DNA of 39,664 bases from Lutibacter sp. (lineage in GTDB: Bacteria; Bacteroidota; Bacteroidia; Flavobacteriales; Flavobacteriaceae). The position numbers were made by a program, and so were the translations under genes. Location of the stretch: positions 1 through 39,664 of the forward strand of contig JAKIVA010000027.1 of the NCBI GenBank assembly GCA_021647265.1, written 5' to 3'. Below are positions 30,996-39,075 of the stretch, one piece after another; position 1 is the first letter of the stretch, and every line of letters starts with the position of its first letter. Below the pieces are notes generated by a model that was not told where the DNA came from, made no database searches, and was given only the letters and a program-made list of their open reading frames with translations.

Positions 30996-31412
30996 ATGCT
31001 TTCTAAAAAAACAAAATACGGACTTAAAGCGTTAAGCTACCTTACAAAGCAGGAAAAAAATGTTCCTGTATTAATTTCTGATATTTCAAAGGCTGAAAAC
31101 ATCTCTCAAAAATACTTAGAGAGTATTTTATTAACTTTAAAAAAGAGTGGCATTCTTTCTTCTAAAAAAGGAAAAGGAGGAGGCTATTATTTATTAAAAG
31201 ACCCAAAAGAAATAAAAATATCAACCATTATGAGGGTGCTTGAAGGTCCAATAGCCATGTTGCCTTGTGTTAGTTTAAACTATTATGAAAAATGTGATGA
31301 TTGCGTTAATGAAGAACTTTGTAGTTTAAGTATTTTAATGGCAGAAGTAAGAGACAGTACTTTAAAAATTCTTGAAAATAAAACACTTGCTAACTTTCAT
31401 TGCGGAGAGTAA
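30996..31412 (+). CDS. Rrf2-family transcriptional regulator
   Basis: The 138-residue protein has the Rrf2 winged helix: LSKKTKYGLKALSYL, VLISDISKAENISQKYLESILLTLKKSGILSSKKGKGGGYYL. After the helix it carries Cys residues in the order C-x8-C-x2-C-x5-C (LPCVS to ELCSL), plus FHCGE at the end, in the region where IscR, NsrR and RsrR bind an Fe-S cluster. It may sense iron-sulphur status, nitric oxide or redox state. It lies 30 nt after ctlX on the same strand and ends at a bidirectional terminator, so it may belong to the arginase operon. Confidence 0.88.
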   Translation: MLSKKTKYGLKALSYLTKQEKNVPVLISDISKAENISQKYLESILLTLKKSGILSSKKGKGGGYYLLKDPKEIKISTIMRVLEGPIAMLPCVSLNYYEKCDDCVNEELCSLSILMAEVRDSTLKILENKTLANFHCGE

Positions 31413-31428
31413 AATAAGAAATAAACCA

Positions 31429-31462
31429 AAAAAAAACTGTCTTTTCAGACAGTCTCTTTTTT
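31429..31462. terminator. Bidirectional terminator between the Rrf2 gene and the facing gene
   Basis: ACTGTCT (31436-31442) and AGACAGT (31447-31453) form a 7-bp stem with a TTTC loop. An A-run lies on the left (31429-31436) and a T-run on the right (31457-31462), so it can stop transcription from both convergent genes. Confidence 0.78.
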
Positions 31463-31463
31463 A

Positions 31464-33257
31464 TTAAGCTTTAACTAAAATGGGTATTTTAATATTAAAT
31501 AATTCATTTTTCAAAGCTCCTAATTCATCTAATAAAGTTTCTTTATTAGATTCAAATGAAGAAAATAAATCATGGTAGTATTCAATACCATCGTTTAAAT
31601 TATTTTGGAAAGTGGTTAAGTACTTTTCTTGCTTTTTAGAAACAGAGTCTTTAACCTCATCAACTTTATTTGAAAAATAATCAATATACATTGTCAATTC
31701 TTTAATAAACATATGTGGGCGATTATCAGTGGCAATAACATTTACTTTTCCATAAATATGATTCACCATTTCTTTTAAAGAAAGTTCTTTTGAAAAATAT
31801 GCCATATTTGGACCTGGGCAAACTGCTACTCCTTGTTTTTCACCTTTATGTTCAATATTATTTTTAATTAGAGCAGCATTAGATAATCCTTCACACAAAC
31901 ACGTTTTGGCAGTAATTTTATTGAATTTTTCTGTATAATTACTTACTTCTGAATCTTCATTTAACTCCTTTAACTTTATTGCTTGGTATTTTTTAGAAGC
32001 TGTACAAATTGCCTGGTCTGTATAATCTAGGTTTGAAACTAAAAACTTTTTAGGGCAAGAGCTACCTGGTTTATTATTGTCAATTCTTTCTTGTTTAATA
32101 ATTTCGTTTGAGCTTCCTCTTAGACTGTTAAAAGGAACACCTAAAGGAGAAACATCACTTAAATATAAGTCTTTTTCTGTTGCTTTTTCTAATGTTTTAA
32201 TAGTTTCAGAATCAACAGTAGTTGCTTCTGGAACCAATAAAAAGGGAGTTCCCCAACCTACAGAATCAATATTGTAATTATCTAATAAAAATTCATGTTC
32301 TTCAGAAGTACCAACACCTCCCTGAGCAGTTATCTTTATATCTAAAGGAGTAGAAGGAATGTACTTCTCTTTATTTTTTAAGGCTGAAACTAAGATATTA
32401 TGAACATCATTTATTAAATCACCTATGTGATTTTTAAACTCTTCTAAAATAGGCCCCATTAAATATCCATCAGAAGCAAAAGCATGACCACCACAATTTA
32501 GACCAGACTCTATTCTATATTCTGATACCCATAATCCTTTTTTAGCTAAAAATTTACCTTGAATTAATGCAGATCTATAATCACTAACCTTTAAAATAAT
32601 TTTCTTTTTTAGTATGTTTTTTTCATTTGGGAAAAAGTCGTCAAAATTTTCAAAATAACTGTATAATCTTGGATTCATTCCTGCAGAAAGTACCACAGAA
32701 GATTCCAAATTACTATTGGCAAAACCTCTTAAAGCAGCATGTGCGTCATTAAATTCTGAAGGTAGTTGTTCTTTTTTACGATAATTTACTTTATCGAGTT
32801 TTGTCATAATATTTACATCAATACTACCAAGTTTTAAATTGTCCTGAATCCAATTATTAACATCTTCCTTTAATGTATTGTGTTGATATTTTTCAATAAA
32901 ACTTTGTTTCAAGTCTGAAAAATCAGGTAACATATCAATATATTTTTCAAACTCACTACTTTTATCTTCAAAACTTTGTTTTAAATTGTCAAATGTGCGT
33001 TTTGCTATTGTGTCAACAGTATTTAAATATGAAGTAATTCTCTTAGCTCTGTAGTCTTCAACTTTTGTTGAGATTGCTTTGTATGGAATTTTAAATTTAG
33101 TTGAATAATATTCATTCATTTTTTCAATTAAAAAGTCATCTACAATTGAAATAACAGATGAAATACCATATTTAGCTATTTTAATAGGACTATCTATTGT
33201 AAATGCAATTCCCATAACAGGGATATGGAATGAATGTGGGTTGGTTCTTTTTTGCAT
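31464..33257 (-). CDS. Nitronate-monooxygenase-like FMN TIM-barrel protein with large insertion and Cys-rich extension
   Basis: This 597-residue protein has no simple family name that I recognise. The N-terminus (HIPVMGIAFTIDSPIKIAKYG) and the segments LNCGGHAF (253-260) and KITAQGGVGTSEE...GWGTPFLLVPEAT (308-346) match the pattern of nitronate monooxygenase / PfaD-type FMN barrels, namely the GGH active-site loop and the phosphate-binding GG and G-TPFL elements. Between them lies an insertion of about 170 residues (about 50-220), mostly helical. After the barrel comes a block with Cys401, 418, 453, 455 and 480 and a helical tail to the end. Five clustered Cys could hold a metal or Fe-S centre. 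An oxidoreductase role is inferred. The gene has its own -7 box and is monocistronic. Confidence 0.62.
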   Translation of the reverse strand: MQKRTNPHSFHIPVMGIAFTIDSPIKIAKYGISSVISIVDDFLIEKMNEYYSTKFKIPYKAISTKVEDYRAKRITSYLNTVDTIAKRTFDNLKQSFEDKSSEFEKYIDMLPDFSDLKQSFIEKYQHNTLKEDVNNWIQDNLKLGSIDVNIMTKLDKVNYRKKEQLPSEFNDAHAALRGFANSNLESSVVLSAGMNPRLYSYFENFDDFFPNEKNILKKKIILKVSDYRSALIQGKFLAKKGLWVSEYRIESGLNCGGHAFASDGYLMGPILEEFKNHIGDLINDVHNILVSALKNKEKYIPSTPLDIKITAQGGVGTSEEHEFLLDNYNIDSVGWGTPFLLVPEATTVDSETIKTLEKATEKDLYLSDVSPLGVPFNSLRGSSNEIIKQERIDNNKPGSSCPKKFLVSNLDYTDQAICTASKKYQAIKLKELNEDSEVSNYTEKFNKITAKTCLCEGLSNAALIKNNIEHKGEKQGVAVCPGPNMAYFSKELSLKEMVNHIYGKVNVIATDNRPHMFIKELTMYIDYFSNKVDEVKDSVSKKQEKYLTTFQNNLNDGIEYYHDLFSSFESNKETLLDELGALKNELFNIKIPILVKA

Positions 33258-33290
33258 AATATTTTATACACTTTAAAAAATAATTAATTG

Positions 33291-33298
33291 CAAAGGTA
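33291..33298 (-). promoter_or_regulatory. Candidate -7 box for the NMO-like gene
   Basis: On the minus strand it reads TACCTTTG, matching TAnnTTTG, and would start RNA near 33284, about 27 nt before the ATG. No -33 box is visible. Confidence 0.42.
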
Positions 33299-33383
33299 TG
33301 TAACTTGTAGTAATTATTTGTTAAATTTATATGAATAATAACATTTTCTTTTAATCTGTGAGCTTTAATTTAATAATTTGAAA

Positions 33384-33420
33384 CAAAAAAGCCAACTTAT
33401 TATAAAAATGAAATTGGCTT
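33384..33420 (-). terminator. Intrinsic terminator after the GIN-domain lipoprotein gene
   Basis: On the minus strand AAGCCAA (33420-33414) pairs with TTGGCTT (33395-33389) and runs into TTTTTT (33390-33385). Confidence 0.7.
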
Positions 33421-33444
33421 AACAATTTAATATATAAATTGGAA

Positions 33445-34167
33445 TTAGCTTCCTGAAACACTACCTCCTGAAGAGGTCTCTTTGTTAACATCAGTAGGGT
33501 TGCCTTCATAATCAATATCACCTCCACTACTTGCTTTTGCTGTAAGTTTTTTTGAAACATTTAAATCTATATTTGCTCCACTACTCGCTTTTGCATAAGT
33601 GTTAACAGTTTTTAATTCGTCAGCATCAATTGAACTGCCACTACTGGCTGTTGCGGAGAAAGATGTTGTTTTACCATAAATATCAATACTTGCACCACTT
33701 GAGGCTGAACTGGTAATTTCTTCAGCGTTTGTGTATATTTTAATTGAACTACCGCTACTTGCATCAAGGATTAATGAGTTCACTTGCAGTATGTCATCAG
33801 ATTTTACTGAAGCTCCACTAGATGTTTTTATTTTAGAAATATGAGTAGCTGTTACATAAACATCACGTGCTTTTGCTCTGTAAACATTTTTTTCAAAATA
33901 GATATTTAATTCATTATTTTTTACTTCAGTAATCAACAAACCAATTATATTTTCATCTGCTTCAACCTCTAAATTTATTGAGTTACCTTGAGTTAAGTAT
34001 AGATTAATACCTTGTTGTACTTTAATCTCATCAAAATTTGAATTAATTGTGCGTTCTTCAGAAACTACCTTTCCATTTCCTCTAATACCTGTTATTCCAT
34101 CTATAAAACATGAAGAAGTTGTTAGTAAAATTACAAGTAATGCTGTTATTTTTGTGAAGGTTTTCAT
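33445..34167 (-). CDS. GIN-domain (DUF2807) lipoprotein with SSG repeats
   Basis: The 240-residue protein has a lipoprotein signal (LLTTSSC, lipid Cys at residue 20). It contains a head-GIN / DUF2807 domain: IRGNGKVVSEERTINSNFDEIKVQQGINLYLTQG. The second half has seven SSG units at 18-21-residue spacing (SSGASVK, SSGSSIK, SSGASID, SSGSSID, SSGANID, SSGGDID, SSGGSV), consistent with a right-handed beta-helix of stacked turns. It probably faces the periplasm or cell surface. It follows a PspC gene by 97 nt and also has its own -7 box. The function is unknown; these proteins are common beside PadR/PspC operons in Bacteroidota. Confidence 0.87.
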   Translation of the reverse strand: MKTFTKITALLVILLTTSSCFIDGITGIRGNGKVVSEERTINSNFDEIKVQQGINLYLTQGNSINLEVEADENIIGLLITEVKNNELNIYFEKNVYRAKARDVYVTATHISKIKTSSGASVKSDDILQVNSLILDASSGSSIKIYTNAEEITSSASSGASIDIYGKTTSFSATASSGSSIDADELKTVNTYAKASSGANIDLNVSKKLTAKASSGGDIDYEGNPTDVNKETSSGGSVSGS

Positions 34168-34191
34168 ATTGTGTTATTTTAGTTGTTATTT

Positions 34192-34199
34192 CAAAAGTA
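34192..34199 (-). promoter_or_regulatory. Candidate -7 box for the GIN-domain gene
   Basis: On the minus strand it reads TACTTTTG, matching TAnnTTTG, about 25 nt upstream of the ATG. There is no clear -33. The gene could be expressed both from here and by read-through from PspC. Confidence 0.38.
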
Positions 34200-34264
34200 T
34201 TTTAAAGTAAAAGAGATTAATAATTTTTTTATATGAGTTGTTGAATTATGTGTATGAATTGTAA

Positions 34265-35998
34265 TTATTCAATTTGAATTCCGTTCTCATTAATTTTAAT
34301 TTCTGCATTTTTATGACCGTCTTTTACTTTTATGTTTACACCATTTTTATCAATGTCTAATTTAAAATGGTTGTTTTTGTTTTTAAAATTATTTCCATAG
34401 ATAGCAGGGTTACAGTCTAAACATTCTAAGCCATTTTCAGTCATTTTAAAATAATGCTTTGGCATATCTCTATCGTGAATGTCTTGAATATTATCTACAT
34501 CGTCTAAATAAGTTTTAGTAGAATTGTTTAAATAAATTATAGAGTTGATGGGTAGGTAAATAATAATATTAACAGATTGTCTTTTAAACTTATTTTTAAA
34601 ATCTGATAAAAAATAACCGTTCAGTAACAGGTTTTTACCGTCTAAATTGAATTGATATTCAATTGTTTCAGCATCATTATTTGCCGCTAAGCGATTTTTG
34701 CCTTCAGATTCTTTTCTTATTTTAATAAAGGCAATTGTTTTATCGGTAGGTTTAATATCTACATTTATCCTTGTTGAATATAGCTTTTGAATATCATTAT
34801 CATATACCGTTTCATAATCGTAACGCTTTCGTAACTCACTTCTATTTGAAAGGTTACCATCACCAATCATTTTTACAACCAGTGTGTCAGTAGCTATTGT
34901 TAAATCTTGTTTTTGAGTAAAAACACCATCATAAGCTGTTTGTGTTGCAAAATTAATACCTGCAAACCCTAAACCAAGCAACGATATAATCCAAATACCT
35001 AATAAAGATAATTTTGTTGTACTAGAAAATGATTTTACGTTATTTGAAATAATTTTTAATCCAAGCATAAACAATATTATGAATGGGACTCCAATGGCAA
35101 TAAAAGTAAATAAAATTAAAATCCAAGAGGGAACAACAGAGTCATAAAAAAATGGAGGATAGTTTACATAATCTTTTCCAAAACCTAATAGTTCAACACT
35201 ACCCCAAGAAAAAGCCCCAAAAATTAATCCAATTAAAGTGGCTGCAGCTATAAAAATTAAAAGTCCCCCAATAATTTTTCCAAAAATAGTTAGAATAGCC
35301 AAAATTATTTTCCCCAGTGTATCTACCATCTCTTGCATACCCGATTTGGCTTTATTTTTAAATTCATCACTATTAACCTTATCGGTTACGCCGTTAACAC
35401 CTTCTTTTACACGTGATGTAATATCTTGAAATTCCTCTCTAATTTTACGCTCTATATTACTAATATTTACGGGTTCTCCTTTCATTTGTAATTTTTCGGC
35501 TGTTGTTTCTGCAACCGGAATTAATATCCATAATAAAGGGTATATTAAGAATCCAACACCAAAACCAAAGAATAATATAAGCCAAATAATACGCATCCAA
35601 ATTACATCCATACCAAAATAATGTGCCAACCCTGAACATACACCTCCTAAAAATTTATCATCACCATCTCTAAATAATTTTTTTGAAGAAGTTTTAGAAC
35701 GATATTTTGGTTCTTCCTCAAATATTTCTTCATCAACCAGGTAATCTTCTGGTTTTCCCATTATTTTTGTTATTTCATCTATGTCGTTTTCATTAACAAC
35801 TTGGCGTTCAGTCTTAATTCTTTCTGAAAGTAACTCTCCAATTCTAAGTTCAATATCATTTAAAATTTCATCTCTTCCTTGAGGGTCATCACTTAAAGAT
35901 CGTCTAATGGCATCTAAATAAAGTTTTAATTTTTGATAGGCTAATTCATCAATATGAAAAAAGATGCCTCCTAAATTTATATTTATTGTTTTATTCAT
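34265..35998 (-). CDS. PspC-domain membrane protein
   Basis: The 577-residue protein has three parts. An N-terminal domain (1-95) has the pattern DDPQGRDEILNDIELRIGELL. A PspC domain (about 106-165) has KLFRDGDDKFLGGVCSGLAHYFGMDV and two membrane spans. A central set of about four hydrophobic segments (about 230-375) follows, then a long soluble C-terminal domain that includes a DUF2807-like beta region (NIIIYLPINSIIYLNNSTKTYL). PspC proteins take part in envelope-stress responses. The ATG overlaps the PadR stop by 4 nt, so the two are translationally coupled. Confidence 0.86.
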   Translation of the reverse strand: MNKTININLGGIFFHIDELAYQKLKLYLDAIRRSLSDDPQGRDEILNDIELRIGELLSERIKTERQVVNENDIDEITKIMGKPEDYLVDEEIFEEEPKYRSKTSSKKLFRDGDDKFLGGVCSGLAHYFGMDVIWMRIIWLILFFGFGVGFLIYPLLWILIPVAETTAEKLQMKGEPVNISNIERKIREEFQDITSRVKEGVNGVTDKVNSDEFKNKAKSGMQEMVDTLGKIILAILTIFGKIIGGLLIFIAAATLIGLIFGAFSWGSVELLGFGKDYVNYPPFFYDSVVPSWILILFTFIAIGVPFIILFMLGLKIISNNVKSFSSTTKLSLLGIWIISLLGLGFAGINFATQTAYDGVFTQKQDLTIATDTLVVKMIGDGNLSNRSELRKRYDYETVYDNDIQKLYSTRINVDIKPTDKTIAFIKIRKESEGKNRLAANNDAETIEYQFNLDGKNLLLNGYFLSDFKNKFKRQSVNIIIYLPINSIIYLNNSTKTYLDDVDNIQDIHDRDMPKHYFKMTENGLECLDCNPAIYGNNFKNKNNHFKLDIDKNGVNIKVKDGHKNAEIKINENGIQIE

Positions 35999-36336
35999 TT
36001 TGTAGTTGGTTTATTGGTAGTTACTAAGTTTACTGCTTTTACAAGATCACTCCAGGTAGTATTTAATTCTTTTAAGAAGAAGTTACCGGTTTCAGTTAAG
36101 GCATAGTATTTTCGTGGTGGTCCCGATGTTGATTCTTCCCAGCGGTAGCTGAGTAAACCTGCATTTTTTAATCTAGTTAATAAAGGATAAACAGTTCCTT
36201 CAACAACTAGTAATTTTGCGTCTTTTAAATGCGAAATAATTTCAGAAGTGTAAGCATCTCCATTTTGTAATATGGAAAGTATGCAATACTCTAAAACTCC
36301 TTTTCGCATTTGAGCTTTTGTGTTTTCTATCTTCAT
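35995..36336 (-). CDS. PadR-family transcriptional regulator
   Basis: The 113-residue protein has a winged-helix domain with LEYCILSILQNGDAYTSEIISHLKDAKLLVVEGTVYPLLTRLKNAGLLSYRW-type sequence and SGPPRKYYALTETG, which is diagnostic of PadR. It is the short form with a single C-terminal helix. PadR proteins usually repress their own operon and release on ligand binding. The palindromes at 36786-36813 are the likely operator. It overlaps the PspC gene by 4 nt. Confidence 0.93.
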   Translation of the reverse strand: MKIENTKAQMRKGVLEYCILSILQNGDAYTSEIISHLKDAKLLVVEGTVYPLLTRLKNAGLLSYRWEESTSGPPRKYYALTETGNFFLKELNTTWSDLVKAVNLVTTNKPTTK

Positions 36337-36368
36337 AAGTTGAGATTTAATATTTTAAAAGCATATCG

Positions 36369-36740
36369 TTATTTTATAAATTCTATGGTAAACGGATATT
36401 TGTAAAACTCTCCATTGCTCGCTTTCATACTTGCAATAATGATTAAGGCAATTTTGAATAATATTACTGGTATTATACCTATAATTATGGCTATTAAACC
36501 CAACCCCAACGTGAAAATAACAATTGGCACAAACAGTAAAGTGAGTAAAAATCCATATAAAAGTAGACTTAATTGAAAGTTAACAGCCGATTTACCGTGT
36601 ATATCAATGTATGAACTTTCATTTTTTTTTGCAGACCACAATACTAGTGGTACAATAATATTTCCAAAGGGGAAAAACCACCCCGAAAAACTGCTTAAGT
36701 GAGTTATTGAACTATAATTTTTATCGTTTTGTGTAATCAT
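36369..36740 (-). CDS. DUF4870-domain small membrane protein
   Basis: The 123-residue protein has a cytosolic N-terminus followed by FPFGNIIVPLVLWSAKKNES and about three hydrophobic segments (about 25-40, 55-90 and 90-110). This is the DUF4870 (Tic20-like) pattern, including DIHGKSAVNFQLS. The function is unknown. It is the first gene of the DUF4870-PadR-PspC-GIN operon, with 32 nt before padR. Confidence 0.85.
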   Translation of the reverse strand: MITQNDKNYSSITHLSSFSGWFFPFGNIIVPLVLWSAKKNESSYIDIHGKSAVNFQLSLLLYGFLLTLLFVPIVIFTLGLGLIAIIIGIIPVILFKIALIIIASMKASNGEFYKYPFTIEFIK

Positions 36741-36767
36741 AAATTTAGTTTATGGTAATTTCCTATG

Positions 36768-36799
36768 CAAATATATATATAAAAGATAGTAGTATGCAA
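36768..36799 (-). promoter_or_regulatory. Promoter of the DUF4870-PadR-PspC operon
   Basis: On the minus strand: TTG (36799-36797), 21 nt, then TATATTTG (36775-36768). This fits the Bacteroidota pattern, with transcription starting near 36761. Confidence 0.55.
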
Positions 36800-36813
36800 C
36801 ACATAGTACTATG
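36786..36813. promoter_or_regulatory. Doubled palindrome at the PadR operon promoter (likely PadR operator)
   Basis: CATAGTACTATG (36802-36813) is a perfect 12-bp palindrome. ATAGTAGTATG (36786-36796) is a one-mismatch copy of ATAGTACTATG 17 bp away. The two flank the -33 element, a position suited to repression by a PadR dimer pair. Confidence 0.5.
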
Positions 36814-36895
36814 ATTTAACATAATTTTAACAAAAAAATAGGTATTTACGCTCAAGAATTTTAATTAACTTGTCAAAAAAATATTATAAACTTAT

Positions 36896-37357
36896 ATGGA
36901 AGTTACAGTAAAAAACATGAAGAGATTTTTGATGTTTAAATTACCATCAGCGTATTTATGTGGAGTGAAATTAAAAGAGATTGATAACGAAAAAGCAGTA
37001 GTAACTGTAAAGTTCAAGTGGATAAATCAAAATCCGTTTAACTCTATGTATTTTGCTGTACAATCAATGGCTTCAGAGCTTTCAACAGGAGCTATTGTTA
37101 TAAAGAAAATTAGTGAAAGTGGCCGAAAAATTTCGATGCTTGTGACCAATCATTCTGGAACTTTTACAAAAAAAGCTGTTGGTTTAATAACATTTACTTG
37201 CAATGATGGTAATTTAATTGATGAAGCTATTAAAAAAACCATTGAAACAGGAGAAGGTCAAACAATTTTAATGAATTCTGTTGGAGTTGATGAAAAAGGC
37301 GACCAAGTTTCGGCTTATAAATATGAGTGGAGTTTAAAATTAAAATCTAAAAAATAA
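36896..37357 (+). CDS. DUF4442 (hotdog-fold, thioesterase-like) protein
   Basis: The 153-residue protein matches the DUF4442 pattern: KLPSAYLCGVKLKEIDNEKAVVTVKFKWINQNPFNSMYFAVQSMASELSTG-type sequence, followed by a beta-rich half. These are hotdog-fold proteins related to acyl-CoA thioesterases, but with an unproven substrate. It is 16 nt upstream of the AIM24-family gene and probably co-transcribed with it. Confidence 0.82.
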   Translation: MEVTVKNMKRFLMFKLPSAYLCGVKLKEIDNEKAVVTVKFKWINQNPFNSMYFAVQSMASELSTGAIVIKKISESGRKISMLVTNHSGTFTKKAVGLITFTCNDGNLIDEAIKKTIETGEGQTILMNSVGVDEKGDQVSAYKYEWSLKLKSKK

Positions 37358-37373
37358 CATAAAATAAAAAGTT

Positions 37374-38174
37374 ATGAATGCACATGAAATAGATTATAAT
37401 ATTTATGGAGAAGAAATGCAATTTGTTGAAATTGAACTTGATCCTCAAGAAAGTGTGATTGCTGAATCTGGCGGGTTTATGATGATGAATGATGCTATTG
37501 AGATGGATACTATTTTTGGAGATGGATCTAATAAAGAAGAAGGTATTATGGGTAAACTATTTTCAGCAGGTAAGAGGTTATTAACTGGAGAAGGATTGTT
37601 TATGACACTTTTCTCAAATGTTGGTAACGCTAAAAAGAAAGTTTCATTTGCAGCTCCGTATCCTGGTAAAATTATACCTATTGATTTAAGTGAGGTTGAA
37701 GGAAAATTTATTTGTCAGAAAGATGCATTTTTATGTGCAGCCAAAGGAGTTAGCGTAGGTATTGAGTTTTCAAAACGATTGGGAAGAGGATTGTTTGGAG
37801 GTGAAGGGTTTATTATGGAAAAATTAGAAGGAGATGGAATGGCTTTTATTCACGCAGGAGGAAATATGTCTAAAAAAATATTGCAAGCGGGTGAAGTTTT
37901 AAAAGTTGATACCGGTTGTGTAGTTGGTTTTACAAAAGATATAGATTATGATATTGAGTTTGTTGGAGGTATTAAAAATACCGTATTTGGAGGTGAAGGC
38001 CTGTTTTTTGCAACATTAAAAGGGCCGGGAATTGTGTATGTACAATCTTTGCCATTTAGCCGGTTGGCGGCCAGAGTTTTAGCCTTAGCACCACAAACAG
38101 GGAATAAAACAAGGGGAGAAGGTAGTATTTTGGGTGGAATAGGAAATTTACTGGATGGAGACAATAGGATATAA
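37374..38174 (+). CDS. AIM24 / TIGR00266-family protein
   Basis: The 266-residue protein has the family hallmarks: EIELDPQESVIAESGGFMMM at the N-terminus, GEGLFMTLFSN, CQKDAFLCAAKGV, and the repeated glycine-rich turns FGGEGFIMEKLEGDGMAFIHAGG and FGGEGLFFATLKGPGIVYVQSLPFSRL. The fold is a double-psi or TRAP-like beta barrel. Its role in bacteria is unknown; in yeast mitochondria AIM24 supports inner-membrane organisation. The length is typical. Confidence 0.9.
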   Translation: MNAHEIDYNIYGEEMQFVEIELDPQESVIAESGGFMMMNDAIEMDTIFGDGSNKEEGIMGKLFSAGKRLLTGEGLFMTLFSNVGNAKKKVSFAAPYPGKIIPIDLSEVEGKFICQKDAFLCAAKGVSVGIEFSKRLGRGLFGGEGFIMEKLEGDGMAFIHAGGNMSKKILQAGEVLKVDTGCVVGFTKDIDYDIEFVGGIKNTVFGGEGLFFATLKGPGIVYVQSLPFSRLAARVLALAPQTGNKTRGEGSILGGIGNLLDGDNRI

Positions 38175-38183
38175 CAAATAAAT

Positions 38184-38199
38184 TGAAGTTTAAACTTCA
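38184..38199. repeat. 16-nt perfect palindrome after the AIM24 gene
   Basis: TGAAGTTTAAACTTCA is a perfect inverted repeat 10 nt after the stop. There is no T-run, so it is not a standard terminator. It sits at the junction between the core genes and the accessory patch. Confidence 0.55.
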
Positions 38200-38233
38200 T
38201 TGTGCGTAAGCTGAAAACAAAACTGGAACTGGA

Positions 38234-38578
38234 ATGAAAAACACTACAATTGACATAAACGAATCGACTATAAAAAAGTACGTGGAATCTTTACGACCTG
38301 AAAATCCCGAAATTCGTGCACAAGTCGATATTGGATATTCTTATGACGGAAAAGTTGTAGTATTATTTGAAATCCGACCGGAATGGAACAACCCAAAAAA
38401 AATGCAACAAATTGAATTTGCTAAAATCCGACATTACAAATCAAGAAAAGAATGGAATTTATATTGGATAAGAGCAAATGGAAAATGGGAGCTTTACGAG
38501 CCTTTTCCTAAATCTACACATTTAGGAAAAATTATAGAAATTATTAAAGAGGATAAACACGGGTGCTTTTATGGATAA
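38234..38578 (+). CDS. DUF3024-domain protein
   Basis: The 114-residue protein matches DUF3024: basic-aromatic stretches RHYKSRKEWNLYWIRANGKWELYEP and the C-terminal IIKEDKHGCFYG. The function is unknown. Codon use looks different from the neighbours by eye: more CGA, CCG and other GC-ending codons, which suggests transfer. The last 8 nt overlap the start of the UPF0158 gene. Confidence 0.83.
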   Translation: MKNTTIDINESTIKKYVESLRPENPEIRAQVDIGYSYDGKVVVLFEIRPEWNNPKKMQQIEFAKIRHYKSRKEWNLYWIRANGKWELYEPFPKSTHLGKIIEIIKEDKHGCFYG

Positions 38579-39050
38579 TTCAAAACAAAATATAATTAGA
38601 GAATTTGCTCAAGAATTGGATTGCGGAAACGATTGCTATTACAATTTAAAAAATAATGAAATTATAGCAATCCCAAATTTTTCGCAAATAGCAGACGAAA
38701 CTGAATTTAAAGAGGTATTTCAGGCAGATTTAACTAGAGTAGAAAAACAAAAGGCGGATTTAATTAAATTTGAGGTTTTGGAAAGTTTTGAGTCGTTTAA
38801 AATTATGGAGCGATTTGTTGAGCAATTGACTGACCAAAAACTACAATCTGAATTGGAAAATGTTTTAGCGAGTAAAAAACCATTTCAGAATTTTAAGTAT
38901 GTAATAGACAATTCTGAATTCAGAAAAGATTGGTTTGAATTTAAACAAAGTGTGTTAGAAAGAATAGTAGGAAATAAATTAAACAGACAAAAAGCCTACG
39001 CACAACAACTCATAAAATTTATGCTTAAATTTGGATTTAGTACGAAATGA
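38571..39050 (+). CDS. UPF0158-family protein
   Basis: The 159-residue protein has the UPF0158 pattern: QELDCGNDCYYNLKNNEIIAIP, then FEVLESFESFKIMERFVEQL, and the segment ASKKPFQNFKYVIDNSEFRKDWFEFKQ. The function is unknown; the family contains small cytosolic proteins of uncharacterised role. The start overlaps the DUF3024 gene by 8 nt, indicating one transcription unit. Confidence 0.8.
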   Translation: MDNSKQNIIREFAQELDCGNDCYYNLKNNEIIAIPNFSQIADETEFKEVFQADLTRVEKQKADLIKFEVLESFESFKIMERFVEQLTDQKLQSELENVLASKKPFQNFKYVIDNSEFRKDWFEFKQSVLERIVGNKLNRQKAYAQQLIKFMLKFGFSTK

Positions 39051-39075
39051 CAAACATTTAACAAACCGATTTGCT

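Noticed and set aside
33445..33840. Tandem DNA repeat or CRISPR-like array
   Set aside because: The periodicity comes from the SSG protein repeat. The DNA units vary in length and sequence, and no CRISPR array or cas gene is present in the window.
38184..38199. Palindrome after the AIM24 gene as an intrinsic terminator
   Set aside because: No T-run follows it on the coding strand; ATTGTGCG comes next.
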